DNA from: Didymella arachidicola
Taxonomy: Eukaryota > Ascomycota > Dothideomycetes > Pleosporales > Didymellaceae
DNA: 64,000 nt
Reading direction: 5' to 3'
NCBI GenBank assembly: GCA_016630955.3
Contig: CM049985.1
Span: 1,612,001 to 1,676,000, forward strand
Below, piece by piece: positions 1-12,563 of the stretch. Under the pieces are notes generated by a model. The model did not search any database. It was not told the origin of the DNA and was given only the letters and a program-made list of their open reading frames with translations. Numbering within the stretch: position 1 is the first letter of the stretch; every line of letters begins with the position of its first letter. A program made the position numbers and the translations under genes.

Positions 1-3000
1 GGCGTGCTTGATCGCGACGGTATGCCCATTGGTGGCGGCATTGATGAGCTCCTTGGAGGCATCGAGTTTGGCGGAGGCATCGAATTTGGTGGCCGCAGGC
101 CTGTCGACGGTGGTCCGATTGGCGGAGTGCCGCCTGATGCGCTTCTAGGTGCTCCAGGTGGTCCGCCTCGTGGTGGGGGAGGTGTCGCCGTAGGCTTACT
201 TGTATCAGGGGCGCCTGCCTTCTTGTTGATCCACTTCTTGAGCTCGGGGTCGTAGACGAAGCTGTTCTCTTCTCCGAGCTTGGCCTTGATCGGACCTGGG
301 CCTTGTTGCGCCAGGTTGGGATCTTTCTTGAACCAGCCCCCGAACCATCCCTTCTTCTGAGCGGCAGCCTCCTTGTCCCGCTTCGCATCTTCTTCGGCCG
401 CCTTGCGGAAAGCCTCGTCTGTGGCGCGGTCTGCGTCCGACTTGCCGCTTGACTTTCCACTGCTGATCTTCAGAGCCGAGGCGCGAACAGCGAGGTCATC
501 ATCGTCGTCATCGTCCATAAAGGACTTCTTCTTCGGCTGTGCCTTGTCCTTCTCTTCGTCCTCATCAGGCTCGGGCTCGTATGGAGTGTATGATGGTGGC
601 TCGTACGAGCTAGTAGAAGGCTCGTAACCTGATGATGGCTGGTAGCCAGTCGACGACTGCTCGTCATCCGCCCGAGCCTCGCTTGATTGAGCAGGCACCG
701 GGTCATCAAAGCTGGCTTGAGGAGGTTGGTATCCACCAAATGCAGGAGCAGAAGCAGATTCCTCGATTGGAGGTGTTGGCATGTAGGGACTGCCGTACGA
801 GAGCGCCGCGCTGGGTTCGGGACGAAGAGGCGAGTACGACTGGGTCTTGCCCTGCAAACGCTGGCTATTCGGGCTGAGCATTGCCTGGCCGGGAGTGTAT
901 GGACTTGATGGCTGTGACGCAGGCATGTAAGTGTCTGAAACAGAGCGAGCAGAGTCCATAGACGGTCGTCCCTCAGGCTCGTATCGTGAGCGCTGTTGCT
1001 CAGCAGAGATTCGTGGCGCATAAGTGCTCGAGGCGTTCGAGGGAGCGTAGCGCGAGTTGGATGGTGCCGACGGCTGAGGTGCCGGTGCCCCATAGCCAGC
1101 ATATGCTCCATACAAGTCTGCGCTTGACTGTGACGGTGTGATGTTTGGGCTGTTGCCAGCGATCTTAGCAAAGGGACCAACTTCTGCTCCAGCTGAGAGA
1201 TTGCCGGAGGCTTCGTCATCATCTCCCGCGATGAAGCTGTTGAACTTGGAAAGCAGAGAGCTGCCGACCTTGTCCATGCTCACTCCCTTGAGGATCGACG
1301 AACCATCCTTGGGTGATTGAGAGAGGCGTCGACTCAGCTCGTCAAGACTACCGATGAAGCTTGCGTTGTAGTAGGGAGACAGCTTGGTAGTCGCCTTCAT
1401 ACTTGCAGCGATAGCGTCACAGTACGCTTGCGCGTCAGCCCGGTACCCATACTCGGCCAAGCGATAGGCATGCGCAAGCTTGTACGATTGCAGGTGCGGC
1501 AATACAAATGAAGACGTCGGCGCCGAAAGTGACAGAGCGAACTCATACACTTCCGTCAACAAGACAGGCTCCATATCGAGACCGAGCTCAAGGGGGTTTT
1601 GCTTGTGGTCTGCACCAATGAGGACTAGATCGGCCTGCGGATCGTCTGGTCCATTGACCAGTGCAACAGCACGGGCGAAAATGAAGCACACGTGTGCAGC
1701 TTCGATGCGCTCGTACTGTACCAGGAGTCGACCAAGGGATAGCAGAGCCGCAACGTCGCCATCACTGCGGTTGTTCCAAATCAGCGCCACAGTCTCACGC
1801 CACTTGTCCAAGCCTTGCACAGCGTTCTGTGTTGCGCCGGCACCATCTGTACTCATCATTTGGAAGCCGGCACGAGCAGATGGTGGTACAAGCTCGTCGA
1901 TGCAGTCCTGGTGGTTACCTGCAAACACTTCGTACAACACCGCCAGAGACTGGTTGTTGCCTCCAACCTTCCTGACCTCTTTACGGACGAATTCTTGAAC
2001 AACATCCTTCCAGGTATCGTTTTTCAGAGTGGAGGAGAGAAGCATGGCGTGGCCCCACATTCGTTGATCGACTGCGTGCCAGACTGCTTTCTCGCGATCC
2101 CCCTTGGTAAGCAGTTTCTGAAGATCCTCAATCGCACGCGGGCTGATTGGCTCTGCCTGTAGAGTGTTGGTCCTGGAGCGACCAACAATGTCTGCTGCTG
2201 TCGCAAATGAGCCTTCGGCATCCGCTGCATCGCTCCCTTCGGCGGCCAGCGCCTTCTTCACCGCAGCCTCGGCAGCATCTCCCTCCAGACGTCCATCATT
2301 GTCAACGAGTACTTGCAAGATTTTCAAGAGCAGATGTTTATCTTCAAAACGCTTGTGCTCCTCCTCGTTCAGAGAGTGCTCGAATCCAGGTTCCTGCCGC
2401 TGAATATCCAAGACTTCGAGCTTATTGCCCAGCCAAGTTGAGACATCCTTCTTCTTCCCCTTCGACTTGAGCGGACCGGGGAATTTTGTAACCTCTTCTG
2501 ATTCTGGAAGAATATCCTTGATACTCTGAACTCTCACCTCGCCAGGACTACGCTTGACCATTGGCGCCGAGTTCCCTCCACCGTAGCGAGGGATCTCTTT
2601 CGGGAAGGTCGTGACTACGGTGCCTCCGAGTCCCCAGGTGAAGATTGGCGCACCCTTCCACTGCTGTAAAGGATCCTGAGCGCGCTCATCTGCTGGAGCT
2701 ATACTTTCATAATCCAGGCTGAGCGATGTTTGCCTTCGGTGAGGGATACTGTTGGTCGGCTTGTTGGCGACGGTGGGCTTGTTGTATGTAGGAGCAGCAG
2801 CTGGTGTTGGCATTGTTCCGTAGGGCGAAGCTTGGTATTCGGACGTAGCAGTCAGGCTCCGAGTGGGGGGCTTCATCGTAGCTGTGGGGGAGTGGGTATC
2901 TGACCGAGGAGGTGATGGTTGATATTGGGGCGTATAGTTGCCTGTCTTCCTGGGTGAGCCGACATTGGATGGTGGGTAGCTCCGTAGCGGTGGTGTGCCA

Positions 3001-5296
3001 GATCTAGCAGCGACAGGTGACTGGGCAGCCGGCGAGGCTGACCGTTCTTCGATCTCACTAACGCCCTCCAATGGAGTCTTGAATGGCGCACGTGGGCCGT
3101 TCTCCAGCGACTGCGAGGCGTGATGACCAAAGGACGGCTCGGACGATGGCTCTCCTTGCGGAGGCTGTGCCTGCTGTCGGGAGCTAGAATACGCAAGTGG
3201 ACTGGATGTACGAGGTGCGTAAGGGCCCTGAGAAAGCGGTCGAGGCGGGCCTGCAGGAGGGTCGGAGCTGTAACGAGCATGAGCTGACCCCTGTGTGTTC
3301 GGCGGAGCAGGCGAATATCTGGAATTGGTAGAAGGCGCAGAGGGAGGTGCGGGTGAGTATCGAGCGTTGGCAGGTGCTGCGGTGGGAGACGCTGGAGAGT
3401 ATCTTGACGACTGCGGAGGAGCCGCCTGCGGGACAGGTAAGCTGTTTGTTCTCGCAAGCACAGAAGGCTGCGCGGGAAACATGGGCAATTGTTCAGGCTG
3501 TCTGAATGGAGCTGGACCAGGAGCAGTGCCTGAGTCTGGTAGGACTTCATTGCGCAGTCCTGACCACGAAGGCGCTCGTTCTTTGGGAGGCATTGGTGGT
3601 AGACCTTGGGCGACTTGAGGTTGTCCATAGGGAACTTGGGGAGGTCCATGGGCGATCTGGGGAGGTCCATGATGCATTTGGGGTGGCCCCTGAGGGATTT
3701 GGGGACTAGTCTGCTCTTGCGGCTGTGGCGTGTAGCGTCCCGAGGGCTTCTTGGGTTTGGTAGTCATAGGCAGCTCAGCGAAGAAACCGGACGTCTGTGC
3801 CCTAACAGGGACTGCAGGTTTGGGGGGTGCCGCCGCTGGCAGTCCAGTCATCGACTGGTTCGACTGGCTTGACGAAGGCGGAGACATGGTCGCGACAGTC
3901 GCACTGGAGGGTGGGAGCAAAGGCCTTGGGGCTCCAGAGTTCGAGGTGATGCTGCTACTTCGAGGCGGTGGGGGCGGAGTAGGTTGCGCTGCTGGGACTG
4001 TGGCTCGCGGTGCAGCTCTTCGTCGAGTGGTGACGATCTCGTCTGGCAGATCATATGGCGATGCGTACCCTCCCTTCGACTTGTCGGCAAAGCTCTGTCC
4101 AGAGCTTGCCATTGCAGGACGAGCTGGCTGCTGCTGAGATACGGGCTGACCGAAGCCATTGTACATTGTTCCCGTGGAAGCAGCAGGGGTAGGGGCGGCT
4201 GCTGCGATATTGGTGAACTGCACGCCTGTGGGCGCATAAGGATTGGCGGGGGGCGTTGGTGCAGCTGCGGCCTGCGCAACCTGCGCTGGGGCGTATCTGT
4301 TGACGGTACTTGAAACCGATTTCGCCGTCGGTGGTGGCTGCTCGGCTGGCAGTTCAGGCTCGTCTTCCAAAAGATCATCGTCAAGTTCGAGCGCTAGAGC
4401 GTCTTCCGTGTCGGGTAAGAATTCATCGTCCAACTCAAGATCATCAAGGTCAAGATCCCAGTCGTCCTTGGCGGCTGGTGCAGGTTCCGACTCTTGCATT
4501 ACATGGGCACCAGGGGTGTCGGTCTCAGTCTGCGCAGGCTGAATCGTCTGAGATGTAGCGCCTGCAAAGAAGTCGTCCTGCGCATCTGTGCTGCCCCAGT
4601 CAAGACCGTCTCCAGCATTGCCTCCAAGGGATGTATTGCCAATCACACTGTCGCCAACTGTAGTTCCAACCGCTTCGGCGAGGGGAGTCTCGAGAGGGGG
4701 CTGTTGCCCAGCGCCACCTAGGTCGAATGCATCATCACTAGGAGCACCCCAGTCGCTGGCTGCAGCCTCGGTGTCTTCGAACAATGGTACACTGGCGCTC
4801 TCCACCATGGCATCCTCCAAAACGGTGGTCTCGCCCTGATGTTCGTAGTTCTCGGCGGGTCGTTCCTGCGATGCTGTGTCTTCGTCCTCGCTTTCCTCCT
4901 TGCCTTCGTCCTTGCTTTTTTCCTCGCTCTCCTCCTCCAATGAACTCTCTTCCTCGGACTCGGATGGCTCAGCCGGGCCTCGCCCTACGTGTGTCGGCGT
5001 CTGTCCTGCGATGTGGAGACCGCGCATGGCATCGATCGGTACATTGGAGTGTCTCGGCGTTACAGGCTGCGACGGGAGCACAGTGCTCTGTGTGGCGGTC
5101 GCAGGGGTCTCGTCGTCGTCGTCGTCGTCGTCTTCATCTTCATCGTCGTCGTCGTCGTCGTCGTCCTCATCTTCATCATTGTCCTCTTCGTCGTCCTCTT
5201 CAGAAGTGTCCTCGCTCGATGAGACTGGTGCGGCGACAGGCGCAGGTGCAATGGGTACGGCGGAGGGGATGGGCGCTGGAGCTGGAGCTGGAGCTA

Positions 5297-5329
<33 letters not shown>

Positions 5330-5633
5330 CTGAAGCTGGTGCTGGAGGTGCTCGAGGCTGCTCTTCCTCCTCAGACTCGTCTTCCTCTTCCTCGGAAGAT
5401 TCGTCGTCTTCAGATTCAGACTGGGCCGGTGGTTGCCGTGTAGGTGGCTTTTGTACTGGGGGCTGCGCAGGTGGTGCTGTTGCTGCTGCTGCCGCTGCCG
5501 CTGCCGCTGCCGCTGCCGCTGCCGGAGCGTCTTGTGTCTGTGGCCGCAGAGCGGGGTTCCATGATGCGGCAGGCGTCGAGGGCCGCCGGTCGCCGTACGC
5601 GTAGGAGAAGTTTGGGCCGTCCTCGTGGTCCAT
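1..5633 (-). CDS. sec16: COPII coat assembly scaffold Sec16 (partial, C-terminus off left edge)
   Basis: Sec16 is a peripheral ER-membrane scaffold that organises COPII assembly at ER exit sites. The frame is open without a stop from the ATG at 5633 to the window edge (about 1877 codons) and needs no intron. The N-terminal third is low complexity: an Ala run near residue 35, Asp/Glu-Ser tracts near 70-180, Ala-Pro repeats, then Pro/Ser/Gln-rich disorder with PPQxxxGPPQ repeats. A conserved block with FTWGLGG lies near residue 996. The ACE1-type helical central domain, including KGDREKAVWHAV, spans roughly 1170-1430 and ends before DELSRRL. The tail has a WFGGWFKK motif and Pro-rich repeats, with the final residues missing. 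It is transcribed divergently from the Neo1-type flippase. The family call is firm; the start is the first in-frame ATG and gives a typical Sec16 N-terminus. Confidence 0.93.
5101..5524 (-). repeat. Low-complexity coding repeats in Sec16 N-terminus
   Basis: Three codon-level repeats lie in the Sec16 frame. Around 5107-5215 are GTC/CTC-type trinucleotides (Asp/Glu on the minus strand), around 5275-5350 are GCTGGA/GCTGGT hexamers (Ala-Pro), and around 5476-5523 are GCTGCC hexamers (about twelve Ala). All stay in frame. They are candidates for length variation between strains. Confidence 0.8.
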
Positions 5634-6485
5634 TATGGAAGATTATGCTATGTGCAAAAGGGTATATGCAAGTACTGCGGGAGTCAGCCCTGCAAGCAGT
5701 GGCGGCATTCGGCACGACTGGGCAACAGCAAGAAGAACGGGCGTGGTGGCTGTGTATGGCTGCTGCGTGCATGGCAGACCAACGTACCTCTACAGAGAAG
5801 CAGAAACGGCAGGCGCTGTACGCTGTACGCTGTACGCTGTGCGACGCTATGCAGCGCACCCGACTAAAGTGCCTCCTCTCAATTCAATCACCAAGGAGCG
5901 CGTCAATCAACAATGGGCCGCAAGGGCAAGGTGCGGGCGGGCGTGGACGGCAATGCGAACGCGGGCGATGTGTGCTCTGGTTCTGGACAGCTGTCCAGCT
6001 GTCCAGCGTCCCTCGACGTCGGTTCCGCATACGGCATACGGCATACCCTGGCCTGGTCTGCTGGTAGCATGTTAGCCCGGCGGCCCCGGCCTTGCCCTGC
6101 GCCACAAGCGCGGCGGTGCGTTGCGCGTCACGCCTCTGCAGCCGCCAGGTAGACGCATTTGTTGTCCATTTATGCGTACGCGGCCCGCACAAGACTCACC
6201 CGCGCTGCAGCGACTGCACGCATACCAGATACGGCCGGCCCATCACACACGCTGCCTGCGACTCCTCTCCTCCACGCCGCCCAGCATTCAGAACAAGACA
6301 TCTGGCCGCCTGCCGCGTCCCCGACATTCACCGGCCTCGCCGCGGACCCCCGAAGCCACCACCCCCGAAGACACCCAACGCCAGCATCGAGACGCACAGC
6401 GATTGCACATGGGGCACACATAGCCGGCACCCCTCCACCAACACGACGTCACCCCTCCACCCCCTCTCCACCACCCCGATGAGCC
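5634..6485. promoter_or_regulatory. Divergent intergenic region Sec16 / Neo1-type flippase
   Basis: These 850 bp separate two divergent housekeeping genes and must hold both promoters. No convincing coding region is seen; frames open here on both strands are GC-rich and have no recognisable domain. A four-copy 7-bp tandem repeat sits at 5815-5842, and short GCATACG repeats lie near 6025-6050. The part nearest the flippase start (6290-6485) is C- and A-rich on the plus strand, as expected of a fungal 5' leader. Confidence 0.6.
5815..5842. repeat. GCTGTAC tandem repeat, four units
   Basis: The 7-bp unit GCTGTAC is repeated four times head to tail, the last copy with one change (GCTGTGC). It lies about 180 bp upstream of the Sec16 start codon. 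No function is implied by the sequence alone. Confidence 0.8.
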
Positions 6486-6502
6486 ATGTCCGCTCCGCAT
6501 GA
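6479..6502 (+). promoter_or_regulatory. Overlapping 7-codon upstream ORF at the flippase start
   Basis: An ATG at 6479 lies 7 nt before the flippase ATG at 6486 in a different frame and reads seven codons to a TGA at 6500-6502, inside the main coding region. If the mRNA includes it, scanning ribosomes would meet it first and could bypass the main start or reinitiate. Its context (CCCCGATGA) has a C rather than a purine at -3, so leaky scanning is likely. Confidence 0.5.
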
Positions 6503-9500
6503 CCATCACCAGCCAAATGCCCCGGACGAGGACTCGGACCTCGAACTCGACCTCGAAGAGCTCGACCCGCTCGCCGGACGTCAGCGCTCGCCAGCCTCCC
6601 CTCCACGTCGCCGCTCCAAGGAGCAGCAGCGACCGTACCATGAGCTCGGCGCGAGGATACCGCTCCGGAACTTGCGGGTAGGGAGGCTGCGAGGGAACAG
6701 GAGGAGAGAAGAGCCGGAAGACGAAGACCTGCGCGGCCTGATAGACGACGATGAACAAGAGAACCGCAACTCGGCTGGCAGTTCCGGACATTCCGGCGAC
6801 GACGACGCACCGCTGCTGCCTGCCAGCAACAACCCGCGTCGGCCCACGCCTCGAAAACCCAGCGCATTGTCCAAGCTGGGCGCTGCCCTGCGCGTCCCGC
6901 GTCTCTTCTCGAGACAAGACGACGGAGCAATACAGCTTGGCGACAATGACGGCAACAACAACAACGCCGACGAGGAGCACGATCCCACGACCCAGCGCAC
7001 CATTTCCGTGGGCGCCATACAGACTTCACGATTTCCCGCAAATGCCGTTTCCAACGCGAAATATACCCCTTGGAGCTTCCTACCGCGCACTCTGTACAAC
7101 GAGTTTTCCTTCTTCATCAACATGTATTTCTTGCTTGTAGCGTTGTCGCAGATCATTCCACCCCTCCGCCTCGGCTACCTTTCTACTTACATTGCGCCAC
7201 TCGCGTTTGTCATTTCCATCACACTGGGCAAGGAAGCATTGGACGATATCGCCAGACGGCGACGAGATGCAGAAGCAAACTCGGAAGGGTACACGGTCTT
7301 GAAATTCGAGGAGAACAGTGTGGGCAACGGCGTTGCGCCTGGACAAACCTCGAGACAGAAGAAGAAGCTGAGGAAGAACAAGAAAGAGAATGGCCGACTG
7401 GCTGATATCGAGAACGAGGAGGAACAGCTACCGACAAAAGGACTTGCTACGTGCACCTACTTCGAGGTCGTCAAGCCGTCCAAGAGCCTCAAGGTCGGCG
7501 ATGTGGTCAAACTGGGGAAAGATCAGAGAGTACCTGCCGATATGATCGTCCTCAAGAGCCTTGCCGCCGACAACACACCCACAGTGGCCGACTCAACCCC
7601 CAACGCTGCGCCGCCCATGCTTATCGATGGAGAGAACAGGGATATGAACCAGGGTGAGACTGCCAAGGTGGAAAGCGCTGCATCTACTGGTCCTTCTGGC
7701 GAAGCTTTCATCCGTACAGACCAGCTTGATGGCGAGACCGACTGGAAGCTGCGTTTATCGTCGCCCTTGACACAGAACCTGCATGTTGGAGAGTACACCC
7801 GCCTTCGTGTCGTGGCAGGCAAGCCAGACAAGAAAGTGAACGAGTTTTACGGCACTGTGGAGCTGCAACCGAAACGCCAGCGACAGTACGATCCACATGA
7901 CAACGAACAGTCGCCAAGCGAGGAGGCACACTCGGCACCACTTAGCATCGATAACACAATCTGGGCAAATACAGTGGTGGCTTCAAGCTGTAGTCTACTG
8001 GCCGTAGTTGTGTACACTGGACCGCAGACGCGCCAGGCCCTGTCGACCTCACCCTCGCGATCAAAGACTGGCTTACTAGAGCTCGAGATCAACGCCCTCA
8101 CCAAGTGGCTGTGCGTTTTCACACTCACGCTTTCGTTCATTCTTGTCGCTTTGGCTGGCTTCAAGAAGATTGATGGCCGCGAGTGGTATGTCAACATGAT
8201 GCGCTTCCTCATTCTGTTCTCAACCATTGTACCAGTTGGTCTGCGTGTCAACCTGGACATGGGCAAGTCGGTCTATGCGTGGTTCATCGAGCACGACGAC
8301 AGCATCAAAGGAACCGTTGTCAGGACAAGCACTATTCCAGAAGATCTCGGCCGAATCGAGTACCTGCTGAGCGACAAGACTGGCACTTTGACCCAGAACG
8401 GTACGTGTACGTACAGTATTGCATTGCGCATGACTAATAACGTGTAGAAATGGCCATGAAGAAGATCCATGTCGGTACAGTGTCTTACGCAAACGAAGCC
8501 ATGGACGAAGTGTCCACGTATGTTCGACAATGCTTCACGCCACCTGCTGGCGAAGAGCCGACTCTAGTCACCCCATCGTCTGCCTACACCGTACCTCTCA
8601 CCTCAGCTACCCGCACTCGCCGCGAGATAGGATCTCGCGTTCGCGATGTTGTGCTTGCTCTCGCCCTCTGCCATAATGTTACCCCCACCACCGAAGAAGA
8701 AAATGGTGAAATGGTCACCACATACCAGGCTTCGTCTCCTGACGAAATTGCCATCGTTCGCTGGACCGAGGCTGTTGGTCTCAAACTTCTTCAACGGGAC
8801 CGAGAATCTATGACACTAGAGTCTGTCAACAGTGGTAACACCGTTGTACGAGTCCGTATACTCAACACTTTTCCTTTTACTTCTGAAGGTAAGAGGATGG
8901 GCATCGTTGTGAAGTTCTACCACGGTCCAGTAGATTCACCATCAGACGAGGACGGCGAGATCTGGTTCTACCAGAAAGGCGCTGATACTGTCATGACCTC
9001 CATTGTCGCCGCAAACGACTGGCTTGACGAGGAGACTGCCAACATGGCCCGCGAAGGACTTCGAACCCTCGTCGTCGGCCGCAAGAAATTGTCCGCTCAG
9101 ACGTACCAAGATTTCTCCACCAAGCTAGCGCAGGCTTCTTTGGCTCTACAGAATCGCGATGCTGGTGTAGCGGAGGTGGTCAGCGATTATCTTGAGCGTG
9201 ATCTAGAGCTTTTGGGCGTCACCGGTGTTGAGGACAAGCTGCAAAAAGACGTCAAGCCATCCCTTGAACTACTCCGCAACGCTGGCATCAAGATTTGGAT
9301 GTTGACAGGAGACAAGGTCGAAACTGCCCGCTGTGTTGCCGTAAGCTCCAAGCTTGTCGCACGTGGACAGTACATCCACACCATTCAAAAGCGTCAGTAC
9401 CCTGTGCCAAATTTATTGAAGCTTTCTGACGACTCCCTTAGTAAAGCGCAAAGATCTTGCCCACTCCTCTCTCGACTTTCTCCGCGGCAAAATCGACGCC

Positions 9501-10520
9501 TGCCTACTCATCGATGGCGAATCCCTCGCCCTCATGCTAACCCACTACCAACGCGAATTCATTTCCATCGCCGTGCAACTCCCCACCGTCGTCGCCTGCC
9601 GCTGCTCACCCACGCAAAAGGCCGACGTTGCGCGTCTGATCCGCTCGTACACCAAGAAGCGCGTGTGTTGCATCGGCGACGGCGGCAACGACGTGTCCAT
9701 GATCCAAGCCGCAGATGTCGGCGTCGGCATCGTCGGCAAAGAAGGCCGCCAAGCCTCTCTCGCGGCCGACTTCAGCATCGAACAGTTCTGCTACCTCGTC
9801 AAGCTGCTTGTATGGCACGGGAGAAATTCGTACAAGCGGTCTGCAAAACTGAGCCAGTTTGTCATCCATCGCGGTCTCATCATCAGTATCTGTCAGACTG
9901 TGTACTCCATCGCTACGGCGTTTGAGCCCAACGCGCTGTACAAGGATTGGTTGCTGGTCGGGTACAGCACAATCTACACCATGGCGCCCGTCTTCAGTCT
10001 CGTGCTGGACCGCGACGTGGACGAATCCGTCGCCAACCTGTACCCGGAGCTCTACGCCGAGCTCAAGACGGGCCGCAGTCTGAGCTACAAGAGCTTCTTC
10101 ATCTGGGTCGCCGTCTCCATCTACCAGGGCTCCATGATCCAGGGCCTATCGCAGCTCCTCGTCGGCGTTGGCCCAGATAATACAAACATCTTCGCGCGCA
10201 TGGTCAGCGTCAGCTTCTCCGTGCTCGTGCTCAACGAGCTCGTCATGGTGGCTATGGAAGTCACGACCTGGCACTGGATCATGATTGCGAGTATCGTCGG
10301 CACCGGGGGTATTTACTTTGGCAGCATACCTTTCCTGGGCGTTAGCGACGTCGGGACGGACCACGCGACTGGGTACTTCGACTTGGGGTATGTGGGCAGT
10401 CTGGGGTTCTGGTGGAAGGGCGCGGTCATTGCGGCTATCAGTCTGTTGCCGCCGTACGCTGTCAAGATTGTGGGCAGGACGCTGAAGCCGCCGAGCTACA
10501 GGAAGGTGCAGGGTGTTTAG
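6486..10520 (+). CDS. neo1: P4-type phospholipid-translocating ATPase, Neo1 type
   Basis: This is a membrane flippase that moves phospholipids to the cytosolic leaflet of Golgi/endosomal membranes. The model is join(6486..8400, 8448..9392, 9442..10520), 1312 aa. Intron 1 (47 nt) has a TGACTAAT branch, and splicing joins DKTGTLTQN to EMAMKKIHVG. Intron 2 (49 nt) restores DFLRGKIDACLLIDGESL. An acidic disordered N-terminus of about 200 residues precedes the first membrane pair. The DGET actuator motif is near residue 411, phosphorylated Asp in DKTGTLT near 630, and hinge GDGGNDVSMI near 1031, followed by the C-terminal membrane helices. The LGKEALDDIARRRRD stretch and gene length fit the Neo1/ATP9 branch rather than Drs2/Dnf. 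A short upstream ORF overlaps the start. The exact 3' end of intron 2 is slightly uncertain. Confidence 0.93.
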
Positions 10521-11319
10521 GGGTTGCGCTATTGGTCTCTTGCATAGCGTTTGGATCTTTCTATCTATATTCTAGAGTCGCTTTAAGCCATCGTCCGTGT
10601 ACTCTGTCCATCCGGCCAAGGCGCAAATCAACTATACTGTTGATGACGCTCATCTGCCTCACTCTCCAAAAGTGCAGAGTCGCTAACCATTCGCTATGAG
10701 TGTGAACATAAGCCCACATCTAGAACGTCTACTGATGAGTACACAGATGCGTATTGTTGACATCAGTGGCTGCGAGTCTATCTATGCACGTGCTTCGTTG
10801 CACGGGTCCAACAGCCCTTAACCCCAAGCAGATGCAATTCGACTGTTGCTGCAAGAGTATCGCAAAGATCCTGCATGTATCTTTGACGCTAGGAAATGCT
10901 GGCGGCATACGCCCTGAAGTTCGACATGATGGACACCATTGAGTGTTTCCAAGGTGCATGTGTATCCTCCGCCCACCCTGTCTTTCAGTCGAATGTCTTC
11001 ACAACCTTAAGATCTGACAATATGATCATGATCATAGTACATGCAATATCTCGTCTAGAGTAACCACAAATGGAAGAATAGACGGCATGTTAAAGAACGC
11101 CATGAAGATGCTGCTAAGGTACCCTCCGCGTGGGGATCCGGATCACGAAGCTGAACGCTGCATGCCAGGACTACACGACGTCTTCTATCGGCACCCGTCA
11201 AAGACACGCAACCGTAAAAATAGGTCGCTGAGCCCCCCCCCCCCCCCCCCCCCCATCTCTTCATTGTTTCAATTTTGCATCAAGGCTCGCTTTACAATAA
11301 AACCATCTTCACATGCGAC
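10521..11319. other. Intergenic: flippase 3' side and oxidoreductase promoter
   Basis: No gene is recognised in these 800 bp. The left part should hold the 3' UTR of the flippase gene. The right part is the promoter of the MDR oxidoreductase and contains a run of 22 C residues at 11233-11254. Confidence 0.6.
11233..11254. repeat. Homopolymer run of 22 C
   Basis: This is an uninterrupted run of 22 cytosines, about 65 bp before the likely start codon at 11320. Long poly-C can form i-motif or, on the other strand, G-quadruplex structures. It is also a common site of sequencing-length error, so the exact count should not be trusted. Confidence 0.85.
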
Positions 11320-12433
11320 ATGGCCACCAAATCAGCAACAATGAGCACCAACGACACAGGCCTTCCAAAGACAATGCGCGCCTGGCAATGGACAGCCTGT
11401 ACTACAACCCTCGAATCCGCTCTCCATCTCAATCACTCAGCTCCTCTCCCTAGTCGGCCTCTCAGCTCAGGAGAGTGTCTGATTCGCGTGCACGCCGCCT
11501 CGCTCAACCCCGTCGACTATAAACTCGCCGAGCTGCCCATTGTCGGACGCATGGCGATCCCCAAGCCGGCAACACCAGGCCTCGACTTCTCCGGGATTGT
11601 AGCAAAGATTGGTTCCGACTCGAGCTTGAGAGTCGGACAGCGCGTATTTGGTAAGCTGGAGCCGAAGCAGCAGTATGGTTCTCTGGGGGAGTATATCATT
11701 GGTTCAAAAGAGGGAACTGTGCCGTTGCCTGATGGGATTGGATTCGAGGATGGTGCGACAATGGGGGTGTGTGGGCTGGTGACGTATCAGTGCTTGGTAA
11801 AGAATGTAAAGAAGGGCGATCGCGTATTGATCAATGGAGGGAGTGGTGGGACAGGGACATTTGCAGTGCAGATTGCGAAAGCGCTAGGTTGTGAGGTTGT
11901 CACAACGTGCTCTAGTGAGTTTGCGCATACGGAGCGGGAGCTGAAAGTGGGATTGCTGACACTTCACAGGCGTGAACGCTCAGTTGTGCAAGGACTTGGG
12001 GGCAGATGAGGTGATCAATTACCGTGCACAAAACGTAACAAGCAGATTGGAGGAGAGTGGAAAACAATTCGACTTCGTTTTGGATAATGTTGGCCAGCCG
12101 GCAGCATTGTACTGGAAGGCACCAAATTTCACCAAAATGGGTGCCAAGTATGTCCAGATTGGATCGCAAGTGAGCCTCGGATTTATCTACGACCTGGCTT
12201 TTCGATTCGTGATACCTACCTGGCTAGGGGGTGGACAAAGACCGTTCTCTTTCGCGTTCGCATCAACGAACTTCGATGACTACCAGGGTTTGGCGGGACT
12301 TGTCGCCCAGGGCGAGGTCAAATCTGTAATAGATGAGGTGTACGACTTGGAGAGCACTCCAGACGCATATAAGAAACTAAGGACAGGGCGAGCAAGAGGC
12401 AAGGTTGTAGTCAAAATCACAAGCAAGCCGTGA
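11320..12433 (+). CDS. MDR-superfamily zinc-type alcohol dehydrogenase / quinone oxidoreductase
   Basis: This is a probable NADPH-dependent medium-chain reductase of the quinone-oxidoreductase-like branch; its substrate is unknown. The model is join(11320..11914, 11970..12433), 352 aa. The 55-nt intron has a GTGAGT donor and a TGCTGAC branch and restores CSSVNAQLCKDLGADEVINY. An N-terminal GroES-like domain includes LIRVHAASLNPVDYK and GLDFSGIV. The Rossmann loop GGSGGTGTFAVQIAK lies near residue 175. Classic zinc-ligand spacing is not seen, in line with zinc-independent members. A start at 11341 (345 aa) is also possible. It converges with the MFS gene, whose 3' end is 130 bp away. Confidence 0.88.
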
Positions 12434-12563
12434 ATTAGACTCTTGGAAGATCTCAGGATCGTTCTGCGAAGGAGCATTCACAGTACACGTAAAATGACGG
12501 TTGAGGAGGAAATGGTTCCGTGAGATGCGGTATTCCAAAATCTCTATGGCGACACAGTAGTAT

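Noticed and set aside
6288..7041. Two long minus-strand frames opposite the flippase N-terminus
   Set aside because: They overlap each other and the well-supported flippase gene. Their composition is the mirror of its codon bias.
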